Below are positions 1 to 7,534 of a stretch of DNA of 20,789 nt, piece after piece. Numbering within the stretch: the first letter of the stretch is position 1; every line of letters begins with the position of its first letter. The stretch comes from an uncultured Gardnerella sp. (GTDB lineage: Bacteria > Actinomycetota > Actinomycetes > Actinomycetales > Bifidobacteriaceae). The translations under genes were made by a program, and so were the position numbers. The notes under the pieces are model-generated. The model worked only from the letters and a program-made list of their open reading frames with translations, was not told the origin of the DNA and ran no database searches. The stretch lies in NCBI GenBank assembly GCA_947289115.1, contig CAMYPG010000010.1:1-20789 (forward strand). Reading direction: 5' to 3'.

Positions 1-299
1 GCGAAGCGGAAATTACTGTTGAAATTGATGTGATTTCTGAGAGCAAACCTGCTCCAACGCCTGAACGAGCTATTCCTTCTCTTGATTCTTATACTTCATA
101 TGACGTAACTATTGAGAATGAAAAGAAGCAAGAAAAGGATGTAAAAGAAACTGCTGGAGCAAAGCCGGAATTAGCTAAAACTGGTAGCAATACGGTTTCT
201 TCTGCATCCGCTGGTATTTTGTCGGCAGCAATCGCAGCAATTGGTCTTGCGGTGGTAAAGACTGGCAAACACCATCGCAAGCGTCGCAATAATAAATAA
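1..299 (+). CDS. C-terminal end of a sortase-anchored cell-surface protein (partial, 5' end outside window)
   Basis: The reading frame is open to the left edge of the window, so only about the last 99 residues are visible; a GTG at 30 is not needed as a start. The end has the classic cell-wall sorting layout: a Pro/Glu-rich stalk, the motif LAKTG (bases 172-186), a hydrophobic segment rich in Ala, Ile and Val, and a basic tail (KHHRKRRNNK). LAxTG is a variant of LPxTG that is common in actinobacteria, where class E sortases are known to prefer it. The protein would be exported, cleaved by sortase between Thr and Gly, and linked to peptidoglycan. The ligand-binding or enzymatic part is outside the window, so its job cannot be named. 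A hairpin terminator follows directly. Confidence 0.85.
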   Translation, partial: EAEITVEIDVISESKPAPTPERAIPSLDSYTSYDVTIENEKKQEKDVKETAGAKPELAKTGSNTVSSASAGILSAAIAAIGLAVVKTGKHHRKRRNNK

Positions 300-311
300 T
301 TTATTTAAATT

Positions 312-345
312 TGGAGCGTTTGAATTTTTCATGCGCTCCATTTTT
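312..345 (+). terminator. Rho-independent terminator after the surface protein gene
   Basis: The arms TGGAGCG (312-318) and CGCTCCA (334-340) pair perfectly around a 15-nt loop and are followed by five Ts (341-345). It sits 12 nt after the stop codon. Confidence 0.85.
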
Positions 346-362
346 ATGCGGATTATAAGCGC

Positions 363-456
363 GTCGAGGGTGGTGACTAGAATTACGAAGGTTCCGGTTC
401 ACGCTTAGCTATTGGGGCTTTGCGACCCGGGTCGCCCGAATTCCATAGGAGACATT
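363..456 (+). promoter_or_regulatory. Possible structured leader of rpmE (L31-type ribosomal protein leader)
   Basis: The stretch between the upstream terminator and rpmE holds a G+C-rich segment with a perfect 14-nt palindrome, GCGACCCGGGTCGC (422-435), inside a longer imperfect stem (TTGGGGC near 413-419 with GCCCGAA at 434-440 as an alternative pairing). Ribosome-autoregulated L31 leaders have been described in actinobacteria, so a leader is plausible. I could not match it to a covariance model, and a TATAAG at 354-359 is only a weak -10 candidate. Confidence 0.3.
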
Positions 457-669
457 ATGAAGCAGGGTATTCATCCCGACTATCACGCAGTGCAGGTTAC
501 CTGCTCTTGCGGAAGCACTTTCGTAACTCGTTCTACCGCTGATGGCGATCACATGACGGTTGACGTGTGCTCAAAGTGCCACCCATTCTATACCGGCAAG
601 CAGAAGATTCTCGACACCGGCGGTCGCGTGGCTCGCTTCGAGAAGCGCTACGGTAAGAAGACTAAGTAG
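457..669 (+). CDS. rpmE: 50S ribosomal protein L31, zinc-binding form
   Basis: This 70-residue protein of the large ribosomal subunit matches L31 in length and sequence (MKQGIHPDYH start, FEKRYGKK end). It carries the paired cysteines CSC (residues 16 and 18) and CSKC, which identify the zinc-binding form, as opposed to the zinc-free paralogue made under zinc starvation. The ATG at 457 is preceded by ATAGGAGA at 445-452; an in-frame upstream extension to 412 is not conserved L31 sequence and is rejected. The gene is monocistronic, bracketed by a terminator before it and a strong one after it. Expression may be controlled by the possible structured leader upstream. Confidence 0.97.
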   Translation: MKQGIHPDYHAVQVTCSCGSTFVTRSTADGDHMTVDVCSKCHPFYTGKQKILDTGGRVARFEKRYGKKTK

Positions 670-678
670 CTTTTGTGA

Positions 679-726
679 CGCCAGCCCTGCTTTCGTGTAA
701 CTCGCGGAATCGGGGCTGGCGTTTTA
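679..726 (+). terminator. Rho-independent terminator of rpmE
   Basis: A 9-bp perfect stem, CGCCAGCCC (679-687) with GGGCTGGCG (713-721), encloses a 25-nt loop and is followed by TTTT. Confidence 0.9.
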
Positions 727-750
727 TGTGCTAAACATGTGTGTTTAATA

Positions 751-778
751 TTTAACATTTAAATTTTTGATTTACAAT
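751..778 (+). promoter_or_regulatory. Likely promoter of prfA-prmC
   Basis: A -10 box TACAAT (773-778) lies 16 nt downstream of TTTAAC (751-756), a partial -35. The predicted transcript would start near 785, about 24 nt before the prfA start codon. This is pattern evidence only. Confidence 0.45.
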
Positions 779-808
779 CCGCGTTAAGCGTGACTACAAA
801 GGAATATA

Positions 809-1906
809 ATGGCTGAGTCAGTAGAGGAACAATTCCCGGCAGCAGTTACCGCGTTAGAAGAGTATCGCGATATTGAAAGTCGTATGGGAAGCCCGGAAGT
901 TGCGTCAAATCCGGACGCTATTCGTAAGCTCGGTCGTAGGCACGCAGAACTTGGATCAATCGTAAACGCTTACCTAAATTACAAACAGCTTTGCGACGAC
1001 TTTGAAGCCGCAAACGAAATGGCAAGCGACGATCCAGATTTCGCTGAAGAAGCTAAGCGCTTAGAAGAGCAGATTCCAGCAGCAAAAGAAAAGCTTCGCA
1101 CTGCATTAATTCCTAGGGATCCGGATGATGCGCGCGATATGATTATGGAAATTAAAGCTGGCACAGGCGGCGAAGAAGCGGCTTTGTTTGCTGGCGATTT
1201 ATTGCGTATGTACATGCGTTACGCGGAAAAGCGCGGCTGGACTACCGTAATCCAAAGCGAAAATTCAACGGAACTTGGCGGCGTAAAAGACGTGCAGCTT
1301 GCGATTCGAGCAAAAGGTACGCCTGCTCCAGAAGATGGCGTGTGGGCAAGCATGAAGTATGAGGGCGGAGTGCATCGCGTGCAGCGAATCCCAGTTACGG
1401 AATCGCAGGGACGTATTCAAACTTCCGCAGCTGGCGTAATCGTGTTCCCAGAAGCAGACGAAGATGACGACGAAATCGAAATCGATCCAAAAGATTTGAA
1501 GATCGACATTTTCATGAGCTCCGGCCCTGGTGGGCAGTCCGTGAACACTACTTATTCTGCGGTTCGCATGACACATATTCCAACCGGAATTGTTGTTAGC
1601 ATGCAAGACGAAAAGTCGCAGATTCAAAACCGTGCGGCAGCCCTTCGCGTGTTAAAGTCTCGTTTGCTCGCTATGAAGCACGAGCAGGAGGCAGCAGAAG
1701 CGGCGGATATGCGCCACTCACAGGTGCGTTCGCTCGACCGCTCTGAGCGAATCCGCACGTACAATTTCCCAGAAAATCGTATTGTGGATCATCGCACGAA
1801 TTACAAGGCTTACAATCTTGATCAGGTTCTTGACGGCGATTTGCAGCCTGTTATCGACAGTGATATTCAGGCGGATGAAGCTGACCGCTTAGCGCAAGCC
1901 AAGTAA
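809..1906 (+). CDS. prfA: Peptide chain release factor 1 (RF1)
   Basis: RF1 enters the ribosomal A site at UAA and UAG and triggers hydrolysis of peptidyl-tRNA. At 365 residues the protein has normal family length. The codon-reading tripeptide is P195-V196-T197 (the PxT form of RF1, not the SPF of RF2), within HRVQRIPVTESQGRIQTSA. The universal GGQ is at residues 241-243 in SSGPGGQSVN; its glutamine enters the peptidyl-transferase centre and is the substrate of PrmC. The ATG at 809 follows AAAGGA with good spacing. prmC starts 39 nt downstream on the same strand, the usual enzyme-substrate operon. Nothing is missing. Confidence 0.98.
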   Translation: MAESVEEQFPAAVTALEEYRDIESRMGSPEVASNPDAIRKLGRRHAELGSIVNAYLNYKQLCDDFEAANEMASDDPDFAEEAKRLEEQIPAAKEKLRTALIPRDPDDARDMIMEIKAGTGGEEAALFAGDLLRMYMRYAEKRGWTTVIQSENSTELGGVKDVQLAIRAKGTPAPEDGVWASMKYEGGVHRVQRIPVTESQGRIQTSAAGVIVFPEADEDDDEIEIDPKDLKIDIFMSSGPGGQSVNTTYSAVRMTHIPTGIVVSMQDEKSQIQNRAAALRVLKSRLLAMKHEQEAAEAADMRHSQVRSLDRSERIRTYNFPENRIVDHRTNYKAYNLDQVLDGDLQPVIDSDIQADEADRLAQAK

Positions 1907-1945
1907 GTCAAGTAAAATTACTGAAATAACCAAGCAATTCTTAAA

Positions 1946-2860
1946 ATGCAAGAACTTTTGCGAGTTTTGCGCGATGCTGTTAAAAAGCTTGATTCTGCAG
2001 GCGTGGAGTCAGCAGAATATGATGCACGCTTGCTGCTGGCTCATGCTTGCGGCGTAAGCTTAGCTGAGCTGAACAAGGCGCTAATACTTGGCGATTTAAC
2101 CGATTTTTCGCAAGATTATGCTAGTAAATATAGCGATTTTGTATCTAGGCGTGCTTCTCGTGAGCCGTTGCAGCATATTGTTGGTCGCGCGCCTTTTCGC
2201 TACTTGGATTTGCAAGTTGGTAAGGGCGTTTTTGTGCCGCGGCCGGAAACGGAAATTGTTGTTGAAGCTGGATTGGATTGGCTTAGAGAGTCTGGTATTA
2301 GCAAGCCGACGGTAGTCGATTTATGCGCCGGATCGGGCGCAATTGGATTGTCGATTGCGGCGGAAGTTGCAGACGCGCAAGTATGGGCTGTAGAAAAATC
2401 TCCTGAAGCTTTCCAATATTTGCAAAAAAATTTCGAAGAAGCTGCAAAAAAGTGGGAAAATATTCAGATTTTCAGTCGCTATCATGCCGTGCTTGCAGAC
2501 GCAACCAAATCGCATATTTCGGATTGCACGCCGGAACTTCACGCAATTTGTGGCAAAGTAGATTTAGTAATAACGAATCCGCCTTACGTGCCGGAAAGTC
2601 AAGTGCCAGAACAGGTTGAAGTGCGAGAGTATGATCCTCCGCTTGCGCTTTATGGCGGTTCTGCGGACGGCTTGCTTATTCCGGAGCAGATTATGCGTGC
2701 GGCTTTTGCGCTGCTTAAGTCTGGGGGAGCGATGGTTATGGAGCACGATATTTCGCAAGGGGATGCGCTTAAAAAGTATGCGGAAAGCGTAGGTTTTTCG
2801 CGTGCGCGCGTTGGAAACGACTTAACTGGCAGACCGCGGTACACTTTTGCGGAAAAGTAA
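1946..2860 (+). CDS. prmC: Release factor glutamine methyltransferase
   Basis: PrmC uses S-adenosylmethionine to N5-methylate the GGQ glutamine of release factors, which raises termination efficiency. The 304-residue protein has the N-terminal helical domain followed by a Rossmann methyltransferase fold. The SAM-binding loop DLCAGSG is at residues 125-131, and the catalytic NPPY, which holds the glutamine side chain, at 211-214 (in VITNPPYVPESQVP). The ATG at 1946 starts conserved sequence (MQELLRVLRDAVKKL), but the Shine-Dalgarno is poor, suggesting coupling to prfA just upstream. An acidic/aromatic stretch around residues 160-195 is somewhat longer than in many homologues. Confidence 0.96.
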   Translation: MQELLRVLRDAVKKLDSAGVESAEYDARLLLAHACGVSLAELNKALILGDLTDFSQDYASKYSDFVSRRASREPLQHIVGRAPFRYLDLQVGKGVFVPRPETEIVVEAGLDWLRESGISKPTVVDLCAGSGAIGLSIAAEVADAQVWAVEKSPEAFQYLQKNFEEAAKKWENIQIFSRYHAVLADATKSHISDCTPELHAICGKVDLVITNPPYVPESQVPEQVEVREYDPPLALYGGSADGLLIPEQIMRAAFALLKSGGAMVMEHDISQGDALKKYAESVGFSRARVGNDLTGRPRYTFAEK

Positions 2861-2931
2861 AATTTTAATCAAAAATAAAACTTGACTCAAACAGAATAAA
2901 ATAAGCAAAATAAGCAATAAAAGAGGCAAAA

Positions 2932-3603
2932 ATGAGCAAAATTTGCAATATCAACGAAGAATCCCTGCAAATGGCAGCGCAAATTATTAACGAAGGCGGC
3001 GTGATTGTAGTGCCGACTGACACCGTGTACGGCGTTGCTTGCGATCCATTCAATGAAGCTGCTGTTGCAAAAATTTACGAGCTTAAGCGCAGACCGCGCA
3101 CAAAGGCGCTGCAAATTTTAATGAGTGGAGTGGGAGATTTAGAAAAACTTGGGCTTTATTTGCCTTCTCCGCTGGATATTCTAGGCAAAAAGTTCCTTCC
3201 GGGCGGATATTCTCCGATTGCGCGTGCGAAGAAGGATTCAGTTGCTTCAAATCTTGCAACGCTGTGCAAAACGAATGAAACTGATGCTCAAAACGATGCG
3301 AAAACTCAAGCAACTCAAGGCGTGCGCGTGCCGGATTGCCCTGAATTAATGCAAATTTTGCGAGTCACCGGTCCACTGGCTGCTTCTAGCGCGAATCGCA
3401 GCGGTAACGAAAGTGCAGACAGTGTAGAAGAAGCATTTGCAGCTTTCGGCAACGAAATTCCGCTGTATTTGAACGCAGGCCCGACTCGCTCGCACGTGGC
3501 AAGCACGGTAGTTGGCGCGGATTCAAGCGATAAAGACGGTATTGTGATTTTGCGCGAAGGCGTGATTTCGGAGAGTGAAATTCGTAATGCGTTAAGTGAG
3601 TAA
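2932..3603 (+). CDS. L-threonylcarbamoyladenylate synthase (TsaC/Sua5/YwlC family)
   Basis: This family makes threonylcarbamoyl-AMP from threonine, bicarbonate and ATP, the first step of the t6A37 modification of ANN-decoding tRNAs. Visible hallmarks are PTDTVYG (residues 28-34), the basic patch KRRPRTKALQILMS (near 52-65) and SSANRSG late in the protein. At 223 residues it is a single-domain TsaC-type enzyme without the extra Sua5 C-terminal domain. The stretch around residues 103-135 (TNETDAQNDAKTQATQ) looks like a low-complexity insertion. The start follows AGAGGC with a short AT-rich gap. Its place behind prfA-prmC is a recurrent bacterial arrangement of translation-fidelity genes. Confidence 0.93.
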   Translation: MSKICNINEESLQMAAQIINEGGVIVVPTDTVYGVACDPFNEAAVAKIYELKRRPRTKALQILMSGVGDLEKLGLYLPSPLDILGKKFLPGGYSPIARAKKDSVASNLATLCKTNETDAQNDAKTQATQGVRVPDCPELMQILRVTGPLAASSANRSGNESADSVEEAFAAFGNEIPLYLNAGPTRSHVASTVVGADSSDKDGIVILREGVISESEIRNALSE

Positions 3604-3615
3604 GTTTATTAACTT

Positions 3616-3643
3616 ATTTCTGGTACTAAATTTCTGGTACTAA
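3616..3643 (+). repeat. Exact 14-bp tandem duplication
   Basis: ATTTCTGGTACTAA occurs twice head to tail, 3616-3629 and 3630-3643, just after the stop codon of the tRNA-modification gene. Confidence 0.9.
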
Positions 3644-3730
3644 CAAATCGCTACAATCAAAATAAGCAAGCGAAAATTTAGCAAACGCTGCTAAAACCAA
3701 CGAAGTAATCGCATAGCAAAGGACGCATTC

Positions 3731-4834
3731 ATGAGGGTATACCTGTTTATTGCAGCAATTGCAGGCGGTGCTACGTGGCTTATTATGCCGCTTGTTCGTC
3801 ACCTTGCAATCCGTATGGGTGCTGTTGGCAAAGTTCGCGCTCGCGACGTGCATACTATTCCAACGCCACGTATGGGTGGTGTAGGTATGCTTTTTGGTTT
3901 CGCAGTTGCGATGGCGTTCGCTAGTTCTATGCCATTTATTTCCGGGCTTTTTGCAGGAACGCACCAGCCGTGGGTTGTACTAGCAGGAGCCGTTATGATA
4001 TGCCTGCTTGGGGTATGCGACGACATTTGGGATCTAGATTGGATGCTAAAGCTTGCCGGTCAGCTGCTTATAGCTGTTTTTGTAGCGTGGGGAGGGTTGC
4101 AAATCGTAACTTTGCCACTAGGATCGCTCGTAACGGCATCTCCAAGCGTGTCAATCGCAATAACTGCAATACTAATCGTTGCTTCAATTAATGCAGTAAA
4201 TTTTGTAGATGGGCTGGACGGACTGGCTTCTGGAATCGTTGCAATCGGCGGCATTGCCTTCGCAACATACTCGTACATGCTTGCGCGCACGTCGCCATCC
4301 TACGCTTCAATGGCAACTCTTATTGACGTTGCAATGGTAGGTATGTGCGTTGGATTTATTATGCACAATTGGCATCCAGCAAAACTTTTTATGGGTGACT
4401 CAGGCTCCATGTTAATCGGCTACTTAATTACTTGCGCGTCGATTATTATGACCGGCCATTTGGATCCTTCCGCCGTTCATACGAGTATTTATTTGCCTGT
4501 ATTTATGCCGATTTTGTTGCCGATTCTTGTGCTGTTTTTGCCGGTTCTTGACATGTGCTTGGCTATTTTTAGGCGTGTTGCTAAAGGGCAGTCGCCAATG
4601 CATCCGGATCGCATGCACTTGCATCATCGCATGCTGCGCATTGGGCATTCTGTGCAGGGTGCTGTGCTGATTTTGTGGGGATGGGCTGCGCTAATTGCGT
4701 TTGGCTCTATTATGATTTTGTTCTTTAAAGCTGTGTATGTGCTTGTTGGAATGATTCTTGCTGCTGCGCTACTTACTGTGCTCACAATGATGCCGTACTT
4801 GCGTTGTCGCCTGCCCGAACTTCGCAATTCGTAA
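3731..4834 (+). CDS. Undecaprenyl-phosphate glycosyl-1-phosphate transferase, WecA/TagO/MraY family
   Basis: This is a polytopic membrane enzyme (367 residues, about ten or eleven hydrophobic segments) that transfers a sugar-1-phosphate, most often GlcNAc-1-P, from a UDP-sugar to undecaprenyl phosphate to start a cell-wall polymer. Family motifs are intact: the aspartate pair D97-D98 in CDDIWDLDW, N157-F-V-D160-G-L-D163 in NAVNFVDGLDGLASG, the phosphate-binding FMGDSGSMLIG, and the cytoplasmic HLHH at 296-299 (PDRMHLHHRM). It lacks the muramyl-peptide features of true MraY, so WecA/TagO is the better call; the exact acceptor polymer is unknown. The ATG at 3731 follows AAAGGAC. No terminator is seen after it. 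Confidence 0.92.
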   Translation: MRVYLFIAAIAGGATWLIMPLVRHLAIRMGAVGKVRARDVHTIPTPRMGGVGMLFGFAVAMAFASSMPFISGLFAGTHQPWVVLAGAVMICLLGVCDDIWDLDWMLKLAGQLLIAVFVAWGGLQIVTLPLGSLVTASPSVSIAITAILIVASINAVNFVDGLDGLASGIVAIGGIAFATYSYMLARTSPSYASMATLIDVAMVGMCVGFIMHNWHPAKLFMGDSGSMLIGYLITCASIIMTGHLDPSAVHTSIYLPVFMPILLPILVLFLPVLDMCLAIFRRVAKGQSPMHPDRMHLHHRMLRIGHSVQGAVLILWGWAALIAFGSIMILFFKAVYVLVGMILAAALLTVLTMMPYLRCRLPELRNS

Positions 4835-5058
4835 CAACTGCTTAATTTTGTTTTTCTTAATGTGGCGTGGCGCTCAAAACGTGCGAGTACGCTCGCGCTA
4901 TAAGCGCTCGCTACGAAACTCGCGTTGGAAGTCCACTGGACTTCCAACTTGAGCGAGTTTCCGCTCCGAATTGCTTTCGCGCGCGCTGTGCTGCGCTCAA
5001 GCATGTCGTCGCGCCCGCGTTTGGAGGGTGCGTTTCGGCAAACGTCATAGCAAAAACG
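4835..5058. other. Intergenic region before guaB with a G+C-rich hairpin cluster
   Basis: It includes several adjacent hairpins: GCGAG/CTCGC (4883-4896), GCGCT/AGCGC (4895-4907) and the large inverted repeat at 4915-4961. The G+C content is clearly above its surroundings. An open frame in phase with guaB runs from 4867, but it encodes Cys/Arg-rich sequence with no resemblance to IMP dehydrogenase, so I treat the region as noncoding. It may be a dispersed palindromic element inserted between the genes. Confidence 0.6.
4915..4961. repeat. Long inverted repeat (21 paired bases) upstream of guaB
   Basis: The inner arms GTTGGAAGTCCA (4924-4935) and TGGACTTCCAAC (4937-4948) pair perfectly around a single C. 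The outer arms GAAACTCGC (4915-4923) and GCGAGTTTC (4953-4961) extend the stem after a 4-nt bulge (TTGA). There is no T-run after it, so it is not a classic terminator. Confidence 0.9.
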
Positions 5059-5064
5059 TATAGT
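5034..5064 (+). promoter_or_regulatory. Putative guaB promoter giving a leaderless transcript
   Basis: A good -10 box TATAGT lies at 5059-5064. The standard start distance puts the first transcribed base at or next to the A of the guaB ATG (5071). No Shine-Dalgarno precedes that ATG, which fits a leaderless mRNA, common in actinobacteria. The -35 (TTCGGC, 5034-5039) is poor. Confidence 0.5.
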
Positions 5065-5070
5065 AACCCT

Positions 5071-6615
5071 ATGGCTACAACTGATATGAACACGGAATCC
5101 GTGTATGCTCCTGTTCCACCAATTTTCGAGAAGCTCGGTCTCGCTTATGACGATGTCCTTTTGCTTCCAAATGAAACTGATGTTATTCCGTCCGAAGTGG
5201 ATACTTCCACTCGTCTGACTCGCGAAATTACCATGAAAGTACCGACTATTTCGGCAGCTATGGATACTGTTACCGAGTCTGATATGGCTATTGCCATGGC
5301 GCGTAACGGTGGTATTGGAGTACTTCACCGCAATCTTTCTATTGATGATCAAGCTGCGCAGGTTGATATTGTTAAGCGCAGTGAATCTGGTATGATTACC
5401 GACCCACTTACTGTTCACCCAGATGCTACGCTCGCCGATTTAGATAAATTGTGCGGGCGTTTCCATATTTCTGGTCTTCCGGTAGTGGATAGCGAAAATC
5501 GTTTAGTTGGTATTATTACCAACCGCGATATGCGTTTCATTGCTTCCGAAGACTACGATCGCTTGAAAGTTAAGGATGTGATGACGCGCGAAAATCTCGT
5601 CACCGGTCCTTCAAATATTTCTAAGGAAGATGCTCACCGTTTGCTTGCGGATAACAAGATTGAAAAGTTGCCTTTGGTTGATGCTGAAGGTAAGCTTACA
5701 GGCTTGATTACTGTTAAGGACTTTGTGAAGACTGAACAGTATCCGGATGCTACTAAGGATGATCAGGGTCGCTTGCGCGTTGCTGCTGGCATTGGCTTCT
5801 TGGGTGATGCTTGGCAGCGTGCGTGCGCTCTTATGGAAGCTGGAGTTGACGTGCTTGTGGTCGATACCGCAAACGGCGAGGCTCGCCTGGCTCTCGACAT
5901 GATTCGTCGTATTAAGGCAGATAAGGCTTTCGACGGCGTGCAAATTATTGGCGGAAATATTGCAACTCGCCAAGGCGCACAGGCTATGATTGATGCTGGC
6001 GTTGATGCTGTAAAGGTTGGCGTTGGTCCAGGTTCTATTTGCACTACGCGTGTTGTTGCAGGCGTTGGTGTACCTCAGCTTACTGCAGTTTACGACGCTG
6101 CTCAGGCTTGCAAGGCTGCTGGTATTCCATGCATTGCAGACGGTGGTATTCACTATTCTGGCGATATTGCTAAGGCTTTGGTTGCAGGCGCGGACACTGT
6201 TATGCTCGGCGGCACTTTGGCTGGATGTGAGGAAGCTCCTGGTGAGAAGGTTCTTCTTCACGGCAAGCAGTACAAGCTTTACCGCGGCATGGGCTCGCTT
6301 GGTGCAATGGCTCCTCGCGGTAAGAAGTCTTATTCGAAGGATCGTTACTTCCAGGCAGACGTTACCAGCTCCGACAAGGTGGTTCCAGAAGGCGTTGAAG
6401 GCGAAGTTCCATATCGCGGTCCGCTTAACGCTGTGCTTTACCAGCTTCTCGGCGGCTTACACCAGTCAATGTTCTACGTTGGTGCGCACAATATTAAGGA
6501 AATGCAAGAGCGCGGTCGCTTTATTCGCATTACTGATGCTGGCCTTCGCGAATCTCATCCTCACGATATTGTGATGACTGCAGAAGCACCAAACTACAGC
6601 GGTTTCCACAACTAA
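5071..6615 (+). CDS. guaB: Inosine-5'-monophosphate dehydrogenase
   Basis: IMPDH oxidises IMP to XMP with NAD+, the committed step of GMP synthesis in the cytosol. The 514-residue protein has the usual TIM barrel split by two CBS domains (about residues 108-160 and 170-225). The catalytic Cys324 sits in GPGSICTTRVVAGVGVPQ. The flap contains GSLGAMAPRGKKSYSKDRYF, and the C terminus carries the conserved ITDAGLRESHPHD. I chose ATG 5071 (MATTDMNTES) because upstream in-frame codons back to 4867 are not IMPDH-like and lie over a hairpin cluster. There is no Shine-Dalgarno; a -10 box ends 6 nt upstream, suggesting leaderless translation. A strong terminator follows. Confidence 0.97.
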   Translation: MATTDMNTESVYAPVPPIFEKLGLAYDDVLLLPNETDVIPSEVDTSTRLTREITMKVPTISAAMDTVTESDMAIAMARNGGIGVLHRNLSIDDQAAQVDIVKRSESGMITDPLTVHPDATLADLDKLCGRFHISGLPVVDSENRLVGIITNRDMRFIASEDYDRLKVKDVMTRENLVTGPSNISKEDAHRLLADNKIEKLPLVDAEGKLTGLITVKDFVKTEQYPDATKDDQGRLRVAAGIGFLGDAWQRACALMEAGVDVLVVDTANGEARLALDMIRRIKADKAFDGVQIIGGNIATRQGAQAMIDAGVDAVKVGVGPGSICTTRVVAGVGVPQLTAVYDAAQACKAAGIPCIADGGIHYSGDIAKALVAGADTVMLGGTLAGCEEAPGEKVLLHGKQYKLYRGMGSLGAMAPRGKKSYSKDRYFQADVTSSDKVVPEGVEGEVPYRGPLNAVLYQLLGGLHQSMFYVGAHNIKEMQERGRFIRITDAGLRESHPHDIVMTAEAPNYSGFHN

Positions 6616-6649
6616 GTCGCGTATAAATCGCAAATAATTTTGCACTAAA

Positions 6650-6701
6650 CGGCGAAAAGTTACGCAAGTTACTCATAACTTGTCTGCTTTTCGTCGTTTT
6701 T
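6650..6701 (+). terminator. Two-tiered Rho-independent terminator of guaB
   Basis: The outer stem CGGCGAAAAG (6650-6659) pairs with CTTTTCGTCG (6687-6696, one G-T pair) and is followed by TTTTT. An inner stem CAAGTTA/TAACTTG forms inside it. Confidence 0.92.
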
Positions 6702-6769
6702 AATACGCGTCTCGTCGGTGGGAAGATGTAGGCTTGTGGGTTCGAAAAAATATTAGGAAAGGAACGAAA

Positions 6770-7477
6770 ATGGCTGAAGCTAAGGAAGATCTTACTTTTA
6801 CGCCGGAAGAATCGCGCTTAATTTGGATTGATTGCGAGATGACTGGACTCGATATTTTCCACGACGAATTATGCGAAGTATCTGTAGTTCCAACCGACTT
6901 TAATCTGAAAGTTTTGGACGACGGCATTGATTTAGTGATTAAGCCAAGCGATGCTGCTGTGGCTCACATGAACGATTTTGTACGCAATATGCACACTTCT
7001 TCTGGGCTTGTTGACGAGTGGAATAAGAACGGTTTGCCGTTAGAAGAAGCGCAAAAGCAGGTTGTTGAGTACGTAAAGCGTTTCCTGCCAGCTCGCGGAA
7101 AAGCGCATCTTGCTGGAAACTCAGTTGGTTCTGACAAAAAATTCCTCGACCGTTACATGCCAGATTTAATGGCAAATCTGCACTATCGCGTAATCGACGT
7201 AAGCACGTTGAAGGAAATTTCACGCAGGCTTTACCCGGACGTTTACCGCAATAAGCCGGCAAAACATGGCGGTCACCGTGCGCTCGCGGATATTATTGAG
7301 TCGATTGACGAGCTTCGTTATTACCGCGATATGATGTTCGTTCCAGCTCCAGGCCCAAGCGAGTCTCAAGCAAAAGCCGGTGCGCAACACATTGAAAGCA
7401 CGAGCTTGCTTCGTGACTATGAGCGTCGCGGAGAGGCGCTAGAAGACGTAAATTCCGCAGAAAAGCGCGACTACTAA
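6770..7477 (+). CDS. orn: Oligoribonuclease (3'-to-5' exonuclease, DEDDh)
   Basis: Orn degrades the 2-5 nt RNA fragments (nanoRNA) left by other RNases and also linearised cyclic di-nucleotides such as pGpG. The 235-residue protein carries all five DEDDh residues: D21 and E23 (IWIDCEMTGLD), D122 (GNSVGSDKKFLDRYMP), H169 and D174 (GHRALADI). The ATG at 6770 is supported by AGGAAAGGA at 6755-6763; an upstream GTG at 6734 is rejected because it precedes this ribosome site. The last codons are partly duplicated just past the stop (see repeat). The C-terminal ~35 residues, after the catalytic domain, are a charged tail beyond the core fold. Confidence 0.97.
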   Translation: MAEAKEDLTFTPEESRLIWIDCEMTGLDIFHDELCEVSVVPTDFNLKVLDDGIDLVIKPSDAAVAHMNDFVRNMHTSSGLVDEWNKNGLPLEEAQKQVVEYVKRFLPARGKAHLAGNSVGSDKKFLDRYMPDLMANLHYRVIDVSTLKEISRRLYPDVYRNKPAKHGGHRALADIIESIDELRYYRDMMFVPAPGPSESQAKAGAQHIESTSLLRDYERRGEALEDVNSAEKRDY

Positions 7478-7514
7478 ATACAACGCTACTATTAAATAAA
7501 GCGCGACTACTAAA
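7462..7514 (+). repeat. Direct repeat covering the 3' end of orn
   Basis: The 17-mer AAAGCGCGACTACTAAA occurs at 7462-7478 (spanning the orn stop codon) and again at 7498-7514. A diverged middle unit (CGCTACTATTAAATA) lies between them, suggesting local tandem duplication. Confidence 0.85.
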
Positions 7515-7534
7515 CGCAATAAAAGGTACTGCCA

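Noticed and set aside
4867..5070. In-frame N-terminal extension of guaB
   Set aside because: The sequence is Cys/Arg-rich, unlike IMPDH, and overlies a hairpin cluster; the protein starts naturally at 5071.
4624..5418. Long minus-strand open frame over the WecA-like gene end and guaB start
   Set aside because: It spans two clear plus-strand genes and their intergenic hairpins, has no ribosome site and no recognisable domain.
5611..6261. Minus-strand frame inside guaB
   Set aside because: Shadow of the guaB coding sequence with Asn/Ser-rich antisense composition and no independent support.
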